This document shows positions 48,469 through 57,090 of a DNA stretch of 64,000 bases, in pieces. The stretch lies in assembly GCA_027003075.1 (NCBI GenBank), contig JALWYV010000040.1, positions 56,331-120,330 on the forward strand, written 5' to 3'. The stretch is from Caldifarciminota bacterium. Its GTDB lineage: Bacteria > Hydrothermota > Hydrothermia > LBFQ01. Positions within the stretch are counted from its first letter, which is position 1. Each line of letters begins with the position of its first letter. The notes beneath the pieces were generated by a model, which saw nothing but the letters and a program-made list of their open reading frames with translations, was not told the DNA's origin and ran no database searches. The translations under genes were made by a program, and so were the position numbers.

Positions 48469-49146
48469 ATGGCAGGGAAGATATTTGCCATAGGGGGTAT
48501 GTACGACCCCGAAGCCGGTCAGAGGCTGTTCGGTCGCTTCGTCTCCCTTACGGGCAAAGATAGGCCCGTCGTCGCTTATCTGGGGACGGCGAGCGGTGAT
48601 AGGTATTCGGGCATGGAAGCCTTTCTGTGGCTTTCCTACAGGGCGGGGGCCGTGCCTATCGTGGTCCCCCTCTTCCAGAGGACACCCGATTTAAGGGAGG
48701 TGTTCGGGGATGTGGATGCCGTATTTGTGGGTGGGGGAAACACTTACAGTATGCTGGCCGTATGGAGGGCCTACGGCCTTGACCGTATTCTGAGGGACCT
48801 CTACGAGAGGGGCGTACCCCTCGGTGGCGTGAGTGCGGGGGCGATATGCTGGTTTGAGTACGCCCTGACGGACTCGTGGGCTGACAGGCTTGAGGTGATA
48901 GAGGGACTGGGGTTCGTGAAGGGCGGGGCCGTCCCCCACTACTCTCTGGAGAAGGATCGCAGGCCCTACACCCACAGGTACATCCTTGAGGGCAGAATGC
49001 CCTTCGCCTACGCCATAGAGGACGGGGTCGGCGTCCTCTTCGTGGATGGGAAACCGTCTGAGGTCTATGCTGCCGTTAACGGTGGGAGGGCCTATATTGT
49101 ACAAAAGGGGGATGATGAGGTGGTGGAAAAGTCGCTAACAATTTAA
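48469..49146 (+). CDS. Peptidase S51 (dipeptidase E-like)
   Basis: DAVFVGGGNTYSMLAVW...GVPLGGVSAGAICWFEYA; TATAAT 9 nt upstream. Confidence 0.88.
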   Translation: MAGKIFAIGGMYDPEAGQRLFGRFVSLTGKDRPVVAYLGTASGDRYSGMEAFLWLSYRAGAVPIVVPLFQRTPDLREVFGDVDAVFVGGGNTYSMLAVWRAYGLDRILRDLYERGVPLGGVSAGAICWFEYALTDSWADRLEVIEGLGFVKGGAVPHYSLEKDRRPYTHRYILEGRMPFAYAIEDGVGVLFVDGKPSEVYAAVNGGRAYIVQKGDDEVVEKSLTI

Positions 49147-49176
49147 ATTACACGAACTTGTACCGAATTTTAAGTA

Positions 49177-49230
49177 TTGCAAGTATAGTCGCAATTCTCT
49201 GTCCCAGTTTGCACCTTCCGACGGTATAAT
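49177..49230 (+). promoter_or_regulatory. Tandem TTGCAA/TCGCAA element 30 nt upstream of TATAAT
   Basis: 49177-49182, 49189-49194, -10 at 49225-49230; same geometry as 38685-38738. Confidence 0.5.
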
Positions 49231-49239
49231 AATGGTTCT

Positions 49240-51321
49240 ATGTTGATTTTACTGGCAACATCTGTAAGTTTAAACAGCAGGGCTGTTGCTCCTGAAATCC
49301 GGAGCAATACGAAGGTGGAACCCGTGATGCCCTCACCGATACGCACCGGGAGGTCCTCAAACCGGATACTGTCCGGAGGTCCGGACGGTTTCGGTTATAC
49401 CTACCTCTCCACACAGGATGGCGATGCTGTAACCTTCAACTATATAGACGTTTCTGGAACGGGTACGGCTGTGGGAGCCGGGGACGACTGGTGTTCCGGG
49501 TCTTCGGCCTCAACCCTTTACTATCTCGGCTTCTCGTTCCCGTACTACGACCAGATTATAGACAGCATATCTATATGCTCCAACGGGGTGGTTCTGCTTG
49601 AAAACAAGGCGGGCTACCTGGGCCTATCAAATGGCGCACTTCCTTCCAACGGAGGCTACACCGGAGACTTCGGCTTCGTGGCCGTGATGTGGGATGACCT
49701 TGATCCCCCGGAGTACGGAGGGGACGTTTACTTCCAGTCCTTCGCATCCTGCCCCGATGGATACTCCGGTGCCTGTGCGGTCGTACAGTATCACAACGTA
49801 CCCCGGTATGGAAATACGCTCCAGATGGAGTTTGAAGTTATCTTCTACGATAACGGGAACATTAAGCTCCAGTACAACTCCGCCGTTTACTACAACGACG
49901 CCACGATCGGTATTCAGGACTCCACCGCCCTATCCACTAACCCCACGTGGTTCCTTGAGTACGTTTACAACGGCACTCCCTCCGGACACGTTCCCGACAG
50001 CGGTACGGCCATTCTGTTCCAGTTTCCTCCGCCCATTGATTACAACATCGGTGTTGCTTCCATAACCCCTACAGGTCCTATAAGTACGGATCCTGTTTCT
50101 TTCGTGGCGACCGTACGGAACTTTGGCAGTGTGGCCACTACGTCCACACCCATCATCCTCAACGTATACGACACCCTCACTTCAACGCTGGCCTTCAGCG
50201 ATACCCAGACCGTGGCCTTACCCGCCCTATCTAACTACGACGTAACTTTTGATCCCTTCACCCCCTCCCCACGCAAGGTCTACATGCTGGAGGTAATCAC
50301 CAGCGAACCCATGGACACCGTTCACGACAACGACACCCTTCGGGACTTTGCCCGTACCCTTCTTGTGTTCGGAGATATCGTTGATAGCTGGACCTTCCCT
50401 TCCCTCGGTGATGGCGGCGGATACAGCTTCGCCGGTATAACCTATGCACCGGACAGCGGGAAGTTCTACGTTGTCAGCATGAACCCTATGAGTACGGTCT
50501 TCAGCTTTGACCCCACCGACCCCGCCGGCACGTTTACCCAGACCACGTGGACCCTTCATCCCTTCTTCGGGGCAGACGATATACCCTGGGGTATAGCGTA
50601 CAACAACGGGACCTTCTACGTCTCCCACGTCGGATACGATGGCTCAACTTTCACGGGGGCCATGATCGGATACTACGACGGTACCGGCAACCTCATAGAC
50701 AGCCTTGACGTGTACGCCAACATAGAAAGCGGGGGATGGATAGCCGGCATGGATTGGAACGAGGACGACGGCTACCTCTACGGCGTGTACGTAATCGGAT
50801 CCAACGCCGTTTACAAGATAGACGTAACCGCCAAGAACTCTGCGGGGACCTTCGCTACGCCACCAACCTCCCTAAGGGGTATATCCACGTTCTACGAAGT
50901 GGATCACGTGATGTACGGTGGATGGAATCAGGACAGCATATACGAGCTTGACTACTCCGCCGCAGTGTTGAATGGTGCTCCCATGCCCAATATGGCCGAC
51001 GTGGACGTATGGGTCAACTGCACCGATCCTGCCGATCCCATCTTCGCCTTCGTCACCTTAAACGACGCCGACAACACTCTGGTCAAGATGGCTACCGGTC
51101 ACTACTGCGATGAGGTCATCGGCGTGGCCGAAAGACCCGGAGATGTGGCGAGGGCCACGGTGAAGGTCAACGGACGCACCTTAACGGTAAACGGGAAAGC
51201 CGTACTCTACAACGCTGCCGGAAGGAAGATCGCTACGTTTGAAGAGGCCTATCACGTGGACGTACCGGGAGTCTACTTCGTGAAGCTCGGTAAAGAGGTC
51301 TTCAAGGTGGTGATCCGCTGA
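49240..51321 (+). CDS. Secreted surface protein with T9SS type A-like C-terminal domain
   Basis: Low-complexity beta-rich domains; C-terminus LYNAAGRKIATFEEAYHVDVPGVYFVKLGKEVFKVVIR. Confidence 0.8.
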   Translation: MLILLATSVSLNSRAVAPEIRSNTKVEPVMPSPIRTGRSSNRILSGGPDGFGYTYLSTQDGDAVTFNYIDVSGTGTAVGAGDDWCSGSSASTLYYLGFSFPYYDQIIDSISICSNGVVLLENKAGYLGLSNGALPSNGGYTGDFGFVAVMWDDLDPPEYGGDVYFQSFASCPDGYSGACAVVQYHNVPRYGNTLQMEFEVIFYDNGNIKLQYNSAVYYNDATIGIQDSTALSTNPTWFLEYVYNGTPSGHVPDSGTAILFQFPPPIDYNIGVASITPTGPISTDPVSFVATVRNFGSVATTSTPIILNVYDTLTSTLAFSDTQTVALPALSNYDVTFDPFTPSPRKVYMLEVITSEPMDTVHDNDTLRDFARTLLVFGDIVDSWTFPSLGDGGGYSFAGITYAPDSGKFYVVSMNPMSTVFSFDPTDPAGTFTQTTWTLHPFFGADDIPWGIAYNNGTFYVSHVGYDGSTFTGAMIGYYDGTGNLIDSLDVYANIESGGWIAGMDWNEDDGYLYGVYVIGSNAVYKIDVTAKNSAGTFATPPTSLRGISTFYEVDHVMYGGWNQDSIYELDYSAAVLNGAPMPNMADVDVWVNCTDPADPIFAFVTLNDADNTLVKMATGHYCDEVIGVAERPGDVARATVKVNGRTLTVNGKAVLYNAAGRKIATFEEAYHVDVPGVYFVKLGKEVFKVVIR

Positions 51322-51344
51322 CGGAGACGCTATTCGCGGTACAG

Positions 51345-51371
51345 GAGGGGGCGTGCGCCCCCTCTTTTTTT
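51345..51371 (+). terminator. Rho-independent terminator
   Basis: GAGGGGGC-GTGC-GCCCCCTC followed by T7. Confidence 0.93.
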
Positions 51372-51399
51372 ACCGTTCACCCTTAAAATACACACCTCT

Positions 51400-51483
51400 G
51401 CCGGGGTGGCGGAATTGGCAGACGCGCTAGGTTCAGGACCTAGTGGGCTTCGGCCCGTGCGGGTTCAAGTCCCGCCCCCGGCA
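51400..51483 (+). tRNA. tRNA-Leu (CAG)
   Basis: Class II cloverleaf; anticodon loop TTCAGGA. Confidence 0.95.
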
Positions 51484-51488
51484 CTTTT

Positions 51489-53000
51489 TTATCCGAGGTT
51501 CGTTACGAAGTCCTTAAGGAAGGCGTTACGGATCCTTCCGGCGTAATCCCTAAACTCCTCCGCCCAGTCTTCCTCCTCCTGCACCAGTACCATGCCGTAT
51601 CTCGCCGCCGAAAAGAAGTTGTTTGAGTTGGATATGGGGAACCCATCCCCTTCCGAATAGGACGTCAGGTCAACGGGCATGCTATCCGCCACCTTCCCCT
51701 CCCGGAAGACCTTTTGAATCCTTGATATGTCCTCCCGTATAGCCTTCTTTATCTTCGGCCCCAGTTTACGGGGATCCGATCCGTACCTGCGGTATATCAG
51801 GGGATAGAGGGATCGGCTGTGCTTCTCAAGGAACCGTTCGGCCGAAATCAGGTCGGGGCGTTCCCGACGAAATACGAGGAGATAAGCGAAACCCACGAGA
51901 GCAGAGCGGGTTTTCAAAAAGGTCTCACGGGTCGGCACGATACTGTATCCGGAGGATAGCTTTAACCTTCCGGTGAAGTTAAGGTAAACCCTGTTTGTGG
52001 GGATCTTCTCCAGATGGAGCAGGTGGTCAAATACTCCGAGGGTCCCCGTTTCCTTAGAGTGGAGATAGAGGTCGTACAGGGAAATCTCGCCGATCCTCCA
52101 CAGGATACCCATGTACACCGTGTATATGTCCCTTCTGAACCTTGAGACGAACCGTATGACGTCGTGAGGGACCCTACCCCTTACGTCCGTTCCCCTCATG
52201 AAGTGTATCGTAAACTCGTGGCGGTAGTACTCGTCCGTAATTCCGAGGGCTTCAACCTCAAGCTTCATCTTTTCCAAAGCTGATATTGAGTCAACGTAGG
52301 ATTTGATGCGGGGATTGTCGTACACCGCGAGCAGGTGGGCGTGAGCATCTCCCACTTTACGGATCAGCTTCTGCCTCATCTCCTCCAGAACTACACCCCC
52401 ACCTATGCGTCCCAGTAGTCCCTCAAACGATAACCACCTGGCCAGATCAAACGTACCCACCCGATCCCTGTCCGTGAACCTGTTTATGGTTCCCCATACG
52501 TTGATACACGGGATACCCGTCACCTCCTGATATACCGTAAAGGCCGGTTCAAGATCGTGAGGTACGCGGATGTACTTCCCCTCCCACCTGCCGTTGAGAT
52601 ACAGTATTTCCCTTATCACACTATCCTTCAACAGTGGATCTTCTAACAGCCTTTCCAGACCCGGAGCGTTCAGGGTATGGAGGTAAAGGTGGGCCTCGTA
52701 GTACTTCATGGCCCACCACCAGAGGTTTCCTCTCTCCGGGGCGTACTCCATCCAGATAGACAGGAAGTCCAGGACCCTGTTCCATCTTCCGAGGGTAGTC
52801 AGAACGTAAAGTACGCCCTCAAGGGCTACGTACAGCTGCAGGCGATCGTTCTTAAGGTTGTTCAGGATGTCTTCCATCTCCTCAACGAACCCATCGGCAA
52901 GGGAAGGATCCTCCCTTATTATCCTCACGGCCTTCCCCATGGGGTTATCCCTGTGGGAGTAAAGTGAGTAAAGTTTTCTGAAGGCCGTACTGAACCTCAC
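51489..53000 (-). CDS. Hypothetical helical protein
   Basis: Long ORF; start placed at GTG 53000 because TATAAT (minus) lies 7 nt upstream and a palindrome occupies the longer N-terminus. Confidence 0.65.
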   Translation of the reverse strand: MRFSTAFRKLYSLYSHRDNPMGKAVRIIREDPSLADGFVEEMEDILNNLKNDRLQLYVALEGVLYVLTTLGRWNRVLDFLSIWMEYAPERGNLWWWAMKYYEAHLYLHTLNAPGLERLLEDPLLKDSVIREILYLNGRWEGKYIRVPHDLEPAFTVYQEVTGIPCINVWGTINRFTDRDRVGTFDLARWLSFEGLLGRIGGGVVLEEMRQKLIRKVGDAHAHLLAVYDNPRIKSYVDSISALEKMKLEVEALGITDEYYRHEFTIHFMRGTDVRGRVPHDVIRFVSRFRRDIYTVYMGILWRIGEISLYDLYLHSKETGTLGVFDHLLHLEKIPTNRVYLNFTGRLKLSSGYSIVPTRETFLKTRSALVGFAYLLVFRRERPDLISAERFLEKHSRSLYPLIYRRYGSDPRKLGPKIKKAIREDISRIQKVFREGKVADSMPVDLTSYSEGDGFPISNSNNFFSAARYGMVLVQEEEDWAEEFRDYAGRIRNAFLKDFVTNLG

Positions 53001-53036
53001 GGTGATTATTATAAGCCTACGTACACGACCTGTGTC

Positions 53037-53054
53037 TTGAACGTGTACGTTCAA
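53037..53054. promoter_or_regulatory. Operator-like palindrome between divergent promoters
   Basis: TTGAACG-TGTA-CGTTCAA. Confidence 0.55.
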
Positions 53055-53098
53055 ACTCTCCAAAACGGATATCTACGGCCAGAATACAATTTCAACGT

Positions 53099-53881
53099 AT
53101 GGTAAAACGGGGCATTTTATCGGCGACACTTCTCCTGACAGCCGGGACGCTTATGGGAGCGCCGGGGGACATTTTCAAGACCTGGTGGAGGGGAATATAC
53201 GTGCAGAGTTTCACCCCCGGACCCAGCGTTTGTATAAAAGGGCTGAAGGCCAAAGGACCGGATGCGGACGGGTTCGTTTACCTGCAGGCGGTTACCACGG
53301 CTGGAGATTCCGGATACATATTCAAAACGTGGTGGAGGGGAATACAGGTCCAGACCTTCCTGCCCGACCCTCCCCACTGTCTAAGGGGTTTCAACACCCG
53401 CATATCCGGGGAATGGGTAATACTTGAGGCCTACAACGGTTTTACCAGCGGTGAGGTCCTTAAAACCCGGCACAGAGGGACGTTCGTTCAGGAGTTTCAC
53501 GGGGACTGTCCCATAGTGGGCTTCCTGGCACGGGAGGAGCCGGGCGGATGGATATACCTGTCCGTGGATACGGCATGCGGGATACTCGGAGACACCTCTG
53601 CCCTTCAGGTGGAGGAGAAGCGTAAAGGGAACTTTTCGGTTGAAGTCAGTACGGGCAACCCTCCGAAACTTCTGGTGTTCGCACCGGAGGACGGTGTAAT
53701 GGAGGTCAAGGTCTATACTTCCGGCGGAAGGCTCGTCCTCAACGAGCGGAGGGAACTTATTGCCGGGAGGAACACCATCCCCCTGAAGGTCGCAGGTAAG
53801 GGGGTTTACGTGGCCGTGGTGAGGTGGGGAGAGGAGAGGAAGATCCTGCGGTTCATCCTGAGTAAGGAAAAAAGGAGGTAA
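53099..53881 (+). CDS. Secreted repeat protein with C-terminal sorting-like domain
   Basis: Three ~50-aa repeats (IFKTWWRGIYVQSF, IFKTWWRGIQVQTF, VLKTRHRGTFVQEF); C-term MEVKVYTSGGRLV...GKGVYVAVVRWGEERKILRF. Confidence 0.75.
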   Translation: MVKRGILSATLLLTAGTLMGAPGDIFKTWWRGIYVQSFTPGPSVCIKGLKAKGPDADGFVYLQAVTTAGDSGYIFKTWWRGIQVQTFLPDPPHCLRGFNTRISGEWVILEAYNGFTSGEVLKTRHRGTFVQEFHGDCPIVGFLAREEPGGWIYLSVDTACGILGDTSALQVEEKRKGNFSVEVSTGNPPKLLVFAPEDGVMEVKVYTSGGRLVLNERRELIAGRNTIPLKVAGKGVYVAVVRWGEERKILRFILSKEKRR

Positions 53882-53884
53882 GCC

Positions 53885-54478
53885 ATGAGGAAGGTTCTTT
53901 GCATAGCAGCAGCGCTGGCGGTTGTAGCCCTCGTGCCTGCGAGGGTGGACGCCGTATGGCTTGAAGGACAGAGGCCCGTCTTCACGGGCAAGATAGCAGC
54001 CGTCTTTGATACACCCGGCTCTTACACCTGGACCGTCCCCGACGGTGTATGGAGGATAATGGTGGAGATGTGGGGAGGGGGAGCGAGAGGGGATCAATTT
54101 TCAGGCTGGTGGGGAACTGAAACCTATATAGGCTCCGGTGGATCATACGGGTTCACATACATAGACGTTACACCGGGTATGGCGTGCAACATAGTTGTAG
54201 GAGCGGGTGGAGATTCCGACTGGGAAAACGGAGGTATCACGTCAATAACCTGTGGGAGCTTCTATTACTATGTTGAAGGTGGCCAGGCCTGTGCGGGTGG
54301 AGGATCTTCTAACGCTCCGTTTAGCATACAAGGTCAGGAATGCGGACATTACAAAAGTAACACCAACACAGAGAAAGACGGCGGAGCAGCCGCGCGAGGA
54401 GGGTTCGCGGGATCATGGCCCGGAGGAGGTGCGGCAACGGGTTCTGCTGCCCCCGGTGGTCTGGTCATATACTACTGA
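53885..54478 (+). CDS. Secreted glycine-rich protein
   Basis: Signal peptide; TPGSYTWTVPDGVWRIMVEMWGGGARG...GGFAGSWPGGGAATGSAAPGGLVIYY. Confidence 0.75.
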   Translation: MRKVLCIAAALAVVALVPARVDAVWLEGQRPVFTGKIAAVFDTPGSYTWTVPDGVWRIMVEMWGGGARGDQFSGWWGTETYIGSGGSYGFTYIDVTPGMACNIVVGAGGDSDWENGGITSITCGSFYYYVEGGQACAGGGSSNAPFSIQGQECGHYKSNTNTEKDGGAAARGGFAGSWPGGGAATGSAAPGGLVIYY

Positions 54479-54502
54479 GCCGCACTCATCCTGAGGGGGA
54501 GG

Positions 54503-55801
54503 TTATAGGCCTCCCCCCTTTAACCTCTCCACCCTACCCTTAACTTCAGAGAAGAAGCCCTCCTCCCCCTCCCATATGACCCTTACGACCGGTTCGGTGT
54601 TTGATGGCCTTATATGGAGCCAGTCGTTTCCCCTGCGGAAGTAGTAACCGTCCGTCCTGTCCAGATCCCATCCGGATACCACACCCTCAAAGGCCTTTAC
54701 AACCTCTTCAACGGGTAAAGATAGTTTCTCTTTCCCTATGTTCGGAGCGCTCCTTACGATCCACTCCGGAACCTCACCCTCACGCACGAGCCGGCTTATG
54801 AGCAGGGCGGACAGGACGCCGTCCCTACCCTTTGAGAAGGGCAGGTATATGAGACCCCCGTTCCCCTCACCACCGAGGACCCCACCCAATTCCTCAAGTC
54901 TCTGTATTACGTTCGGCTCACCCACCTTGTACCTTACCACCTCCAGACCGGCATCCTTCAAAACCTTTTCGCTCAGTACGGACGTGGAGTAGTTCAGAAC
55001 GGCAACCTTCCCGACGTTCAGGTAACGGGTAGCAGCGTACAGGGCCAGGGCCGTAGTCTGTTCCTCCGTCAACATACCGACTCCCTTGAGGCCGACGATC
55101 ACCCGGTCGCCGTCGGGGTCGTACCCGAAGCCCACGTCGTAGTTTCCGGACCTGAGGAGCAGATCCATGGCGGTGAACCTCTCCCGCTTCGGTTCCGGAT
55201 CTTCGGGCAGGGGGCCGTGAAGGTTCCTTATGGGGAGGACAGCGGCCCCGAGGTCGTTTAAAAGGCGTGCTACCCACCCGGCCGTGGCCCCGTTCTGGGA
55301 GTCCACAACGACCTTCAAACCCCTGAGGTCGTACCGCAGATCCCCGAGGGTGTTGAAGTAGAGGTCGTAGACGCGGGCACTGCTCTCGTAGTACTTACCG
55401 AACTTCCCCCTCGCCACGTGGGGGGTGTTGAGGTTCCGGGCTATGCGCTCCACCTCCTCCTGACGGCTCAACCGGTCTCCAAAGGCGAACTTGAGGGCGT
55501 TCCACCGGGGAGGGTTATGGCTGGCACTCACCATTATCCCACCGGAGGAGCGGGTAAGTCGTATCAGTCTGAGAAAAACCGGCGTGGGAACGACCCCGAA
55601 GTCGTGAACGATGTGGCCGAACCACATGAAGGAGGCCGAAACCATACGGGATATGGCCTCTCCGCTCTCACGGGTGTCCCGTGCTACGGTCAGGGACGTG
55701 GGTTCAAACAGGGAAGCAAAGGCCGACGAATAACGGCTTATCACCTCAGGGGTCAGGTCCTCGTCCACCCGACCTCTAAGGCCGGAGACGGTGAACTTCA
55801 C
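54503..55801 (-). CDS. Phosphoglucosamine/phosphomannomutase family
   Basis: GGIMVSASHNPPRWNALKF; GYDPDGDRVIVG; RPSNTEPVVRVIWE. Confidence 0.92.
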   Translation of the reverse strand: MKFTVSGLRGRVDEDLTPEVISRYSSAFASLFEPTSLTVARDTRESGEAISRMVSASFMWFGHIVHDFGVVPTPVFLRLIRLTRSSGGIMVSASHNPPRWNALKFAFGDRLSRQEEVERIARNLNTPHVARGKFGKYYESSARVYDLYFNTLGDLRYDLRGLKVVVDSQNGATAGWVARLLNDLGAAVLPIRNLHGPLPEDPEPKRERFTAMDLLLRSGNYDVGFGYDPDGDRVIVGLKGVGMLTEEQTTALALYAATRYLNVGKVAVLNYSTSVLSEKVLKDAGLEVVRYKVGEPNVIQRLEELGGVLGGEGNGGLIYLPFSKGRDGVLSALLISRLVREGEVPEWIVRSAPNIGKEKLSLPVEEVVKAFEGVVSGWDLDRTDGYYFRRGNDWLHIRPSNTEPVVRVIWEGEEGFFSEVKGRVERLKGGGL

Positions 55802-56424
55802 TTGAACTCCGCCTTTATGTCCATGATGAAGTTCCTTATACGGACGGTGTCCGTAAAGGAGGGTACGAGTAGGGTGCTTTTAACGAGGACGAACATCCCC
55901 CGCTGCTCAACCGCAGAGTCAAGGAGGGAAACGGCGTCGTTACCGAGGTACTCCTCGTAGAAGTTCACCTTTCCACCGGTCGTCCTACCCTTGAGGAGGA
56001 GTTGCCGGAAGGACATATCCACCGTGTCCGTAGAGTACCCCTGGGCGATTGCGAAGTTGTAGTACGTATTACACTGGGACTCCATGCCGGGGCTACACTT
56101 TATCTCTATGTAGAGTTTGGTGCTGTCCGGATCCTTCGCCACCTCTCCTCTGGTGCTGAACCACAGCTCGTAATCAACCTCAAGGTTGGCCGAATCTTCC
56201 CACGAGACCCTTACTTCCTTAAATTTCACGAGTTTCTTACCCTCGGGCACGTCGTTGAGGGGAAGGTACTTTTCGGCGTATACGGTAAGCGTCCCTATGG
56301 GAGTAGTGTGTCCGAGAACGGGTATCTCAAACCGCGTCGGGTCAGTACGCACGTTTATCGGGAATAGGCTACAGCCTGCAACGGCTAAAACCACAACGGA
56401 TATAACTATGCCTAACCTGCGCAC
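55798..56424 (-). CDS. Hypothetical lipoprotein
   Basis: Lipobox VVLAVAGC. Confidence 0.7.
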   Translation of the reverse strand: MRRLGIVISVVVLAVAGCSLFPINVRTDPTRFEIPVLGHTTPIGTLTVYAEKYLPLNDVPEGKKLVKFKEVRVSWEDSANLEVDYELWFSTRGEVAKDPDSTKLYIEIKCSPGMESQCNTYYNFAIAQGYSTDTVDMSFRQLLLKGRTTGGKVNFYEEYLGNDAVSLLDSAVEQRGMFVLVKSTLLVPSFTDTVRIRNFIMDIKAEFK

Positions 56425-56449
56425 GATATTATTTTAACCCCGTAGTCCG

Positions 56450-57073
56450 TTAAACGTCCCAGTAGGTCCCTTCCCTCTTCAACATCCTTCCTATTATTCC
56501 GAAGGGAATACCCCCCACAAAGCCACCTATATGGGCCCACCATGCCACGCCGGTTTCCACACCGCTGAGGGCGTACACGTACTGGATGGCTATCCAGAGG
56601 GCGATGTAATAGTAAGCCGGGACTTCGTAGATCCACCACCATACAGCCGTGTATATCCGGGCCGTCGGGTACATAATCATGTAGGCGGCCAGTATGCCGG
56701 ATATGGCCCCCGATGCTCCCACCAGAGGGACATGGGAGTGCGGATGGGCGAGGGCATGGAAAAAGGCACCGAGTATCGCAGAGGTTAAGAACAGGGATAC
56801 GAAACCCATCTTCCCCAGCCCGTCCTCAACGTTGTCCCCGAAGATGTACAGGTAGTACATGTTGCCGAAGATGTGGAATAGGTTGCCGTGCAGGAAGGCG
56901 TAGGTTATCATGTTGATCTCGTCCTCACCCATCCAGAACCGCACCGGGACGAATCCCCATCTGTGAATTACTTCCGGGGTTTCAAAGAGAAAGATGATCG
57001 TGCTCGCCACTATAACAAGCCACGTAAGGAAGGGCACACTCCGGGAAGGTATATCGTCCTTGATCGGAAACAT
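56450..57073 (-). CDS. Rhomboid-family intramembrane serine protease
   Basis: GNMYYLYIFGDNVED...PLVGASGAISGILAAY...AHIGGFVGGI. Confidence 0.93.
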   Translation of the reverse strand: MFPIKDDIPSRSVPFLTWLVIVASTIIFLFETPEVIHRWGFVPVRFWMGEDEINMITYAFLHGNLFHIFGNMYYLYIFGDNVEDGLGKMGFVSLFLTSAILGAFFHALAHPHSHVPLVGASGAISGILAAYMIMYPTARIYTAVWWWIYEVPAYYYIALWIAIQYVYALSGVETGVAWWAHIGGFVGGIPFGIIGRMLKREGTYWDV

Positions 57074-57090
57074 GCGTTTATTCTAAGGGG

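Noticed and set aside
53381-54097. 238-aa minus-strand ORF across 53099-54478
   Set aside because: Antisense shadow of two signal-peptide-bearing plus-strand genes.
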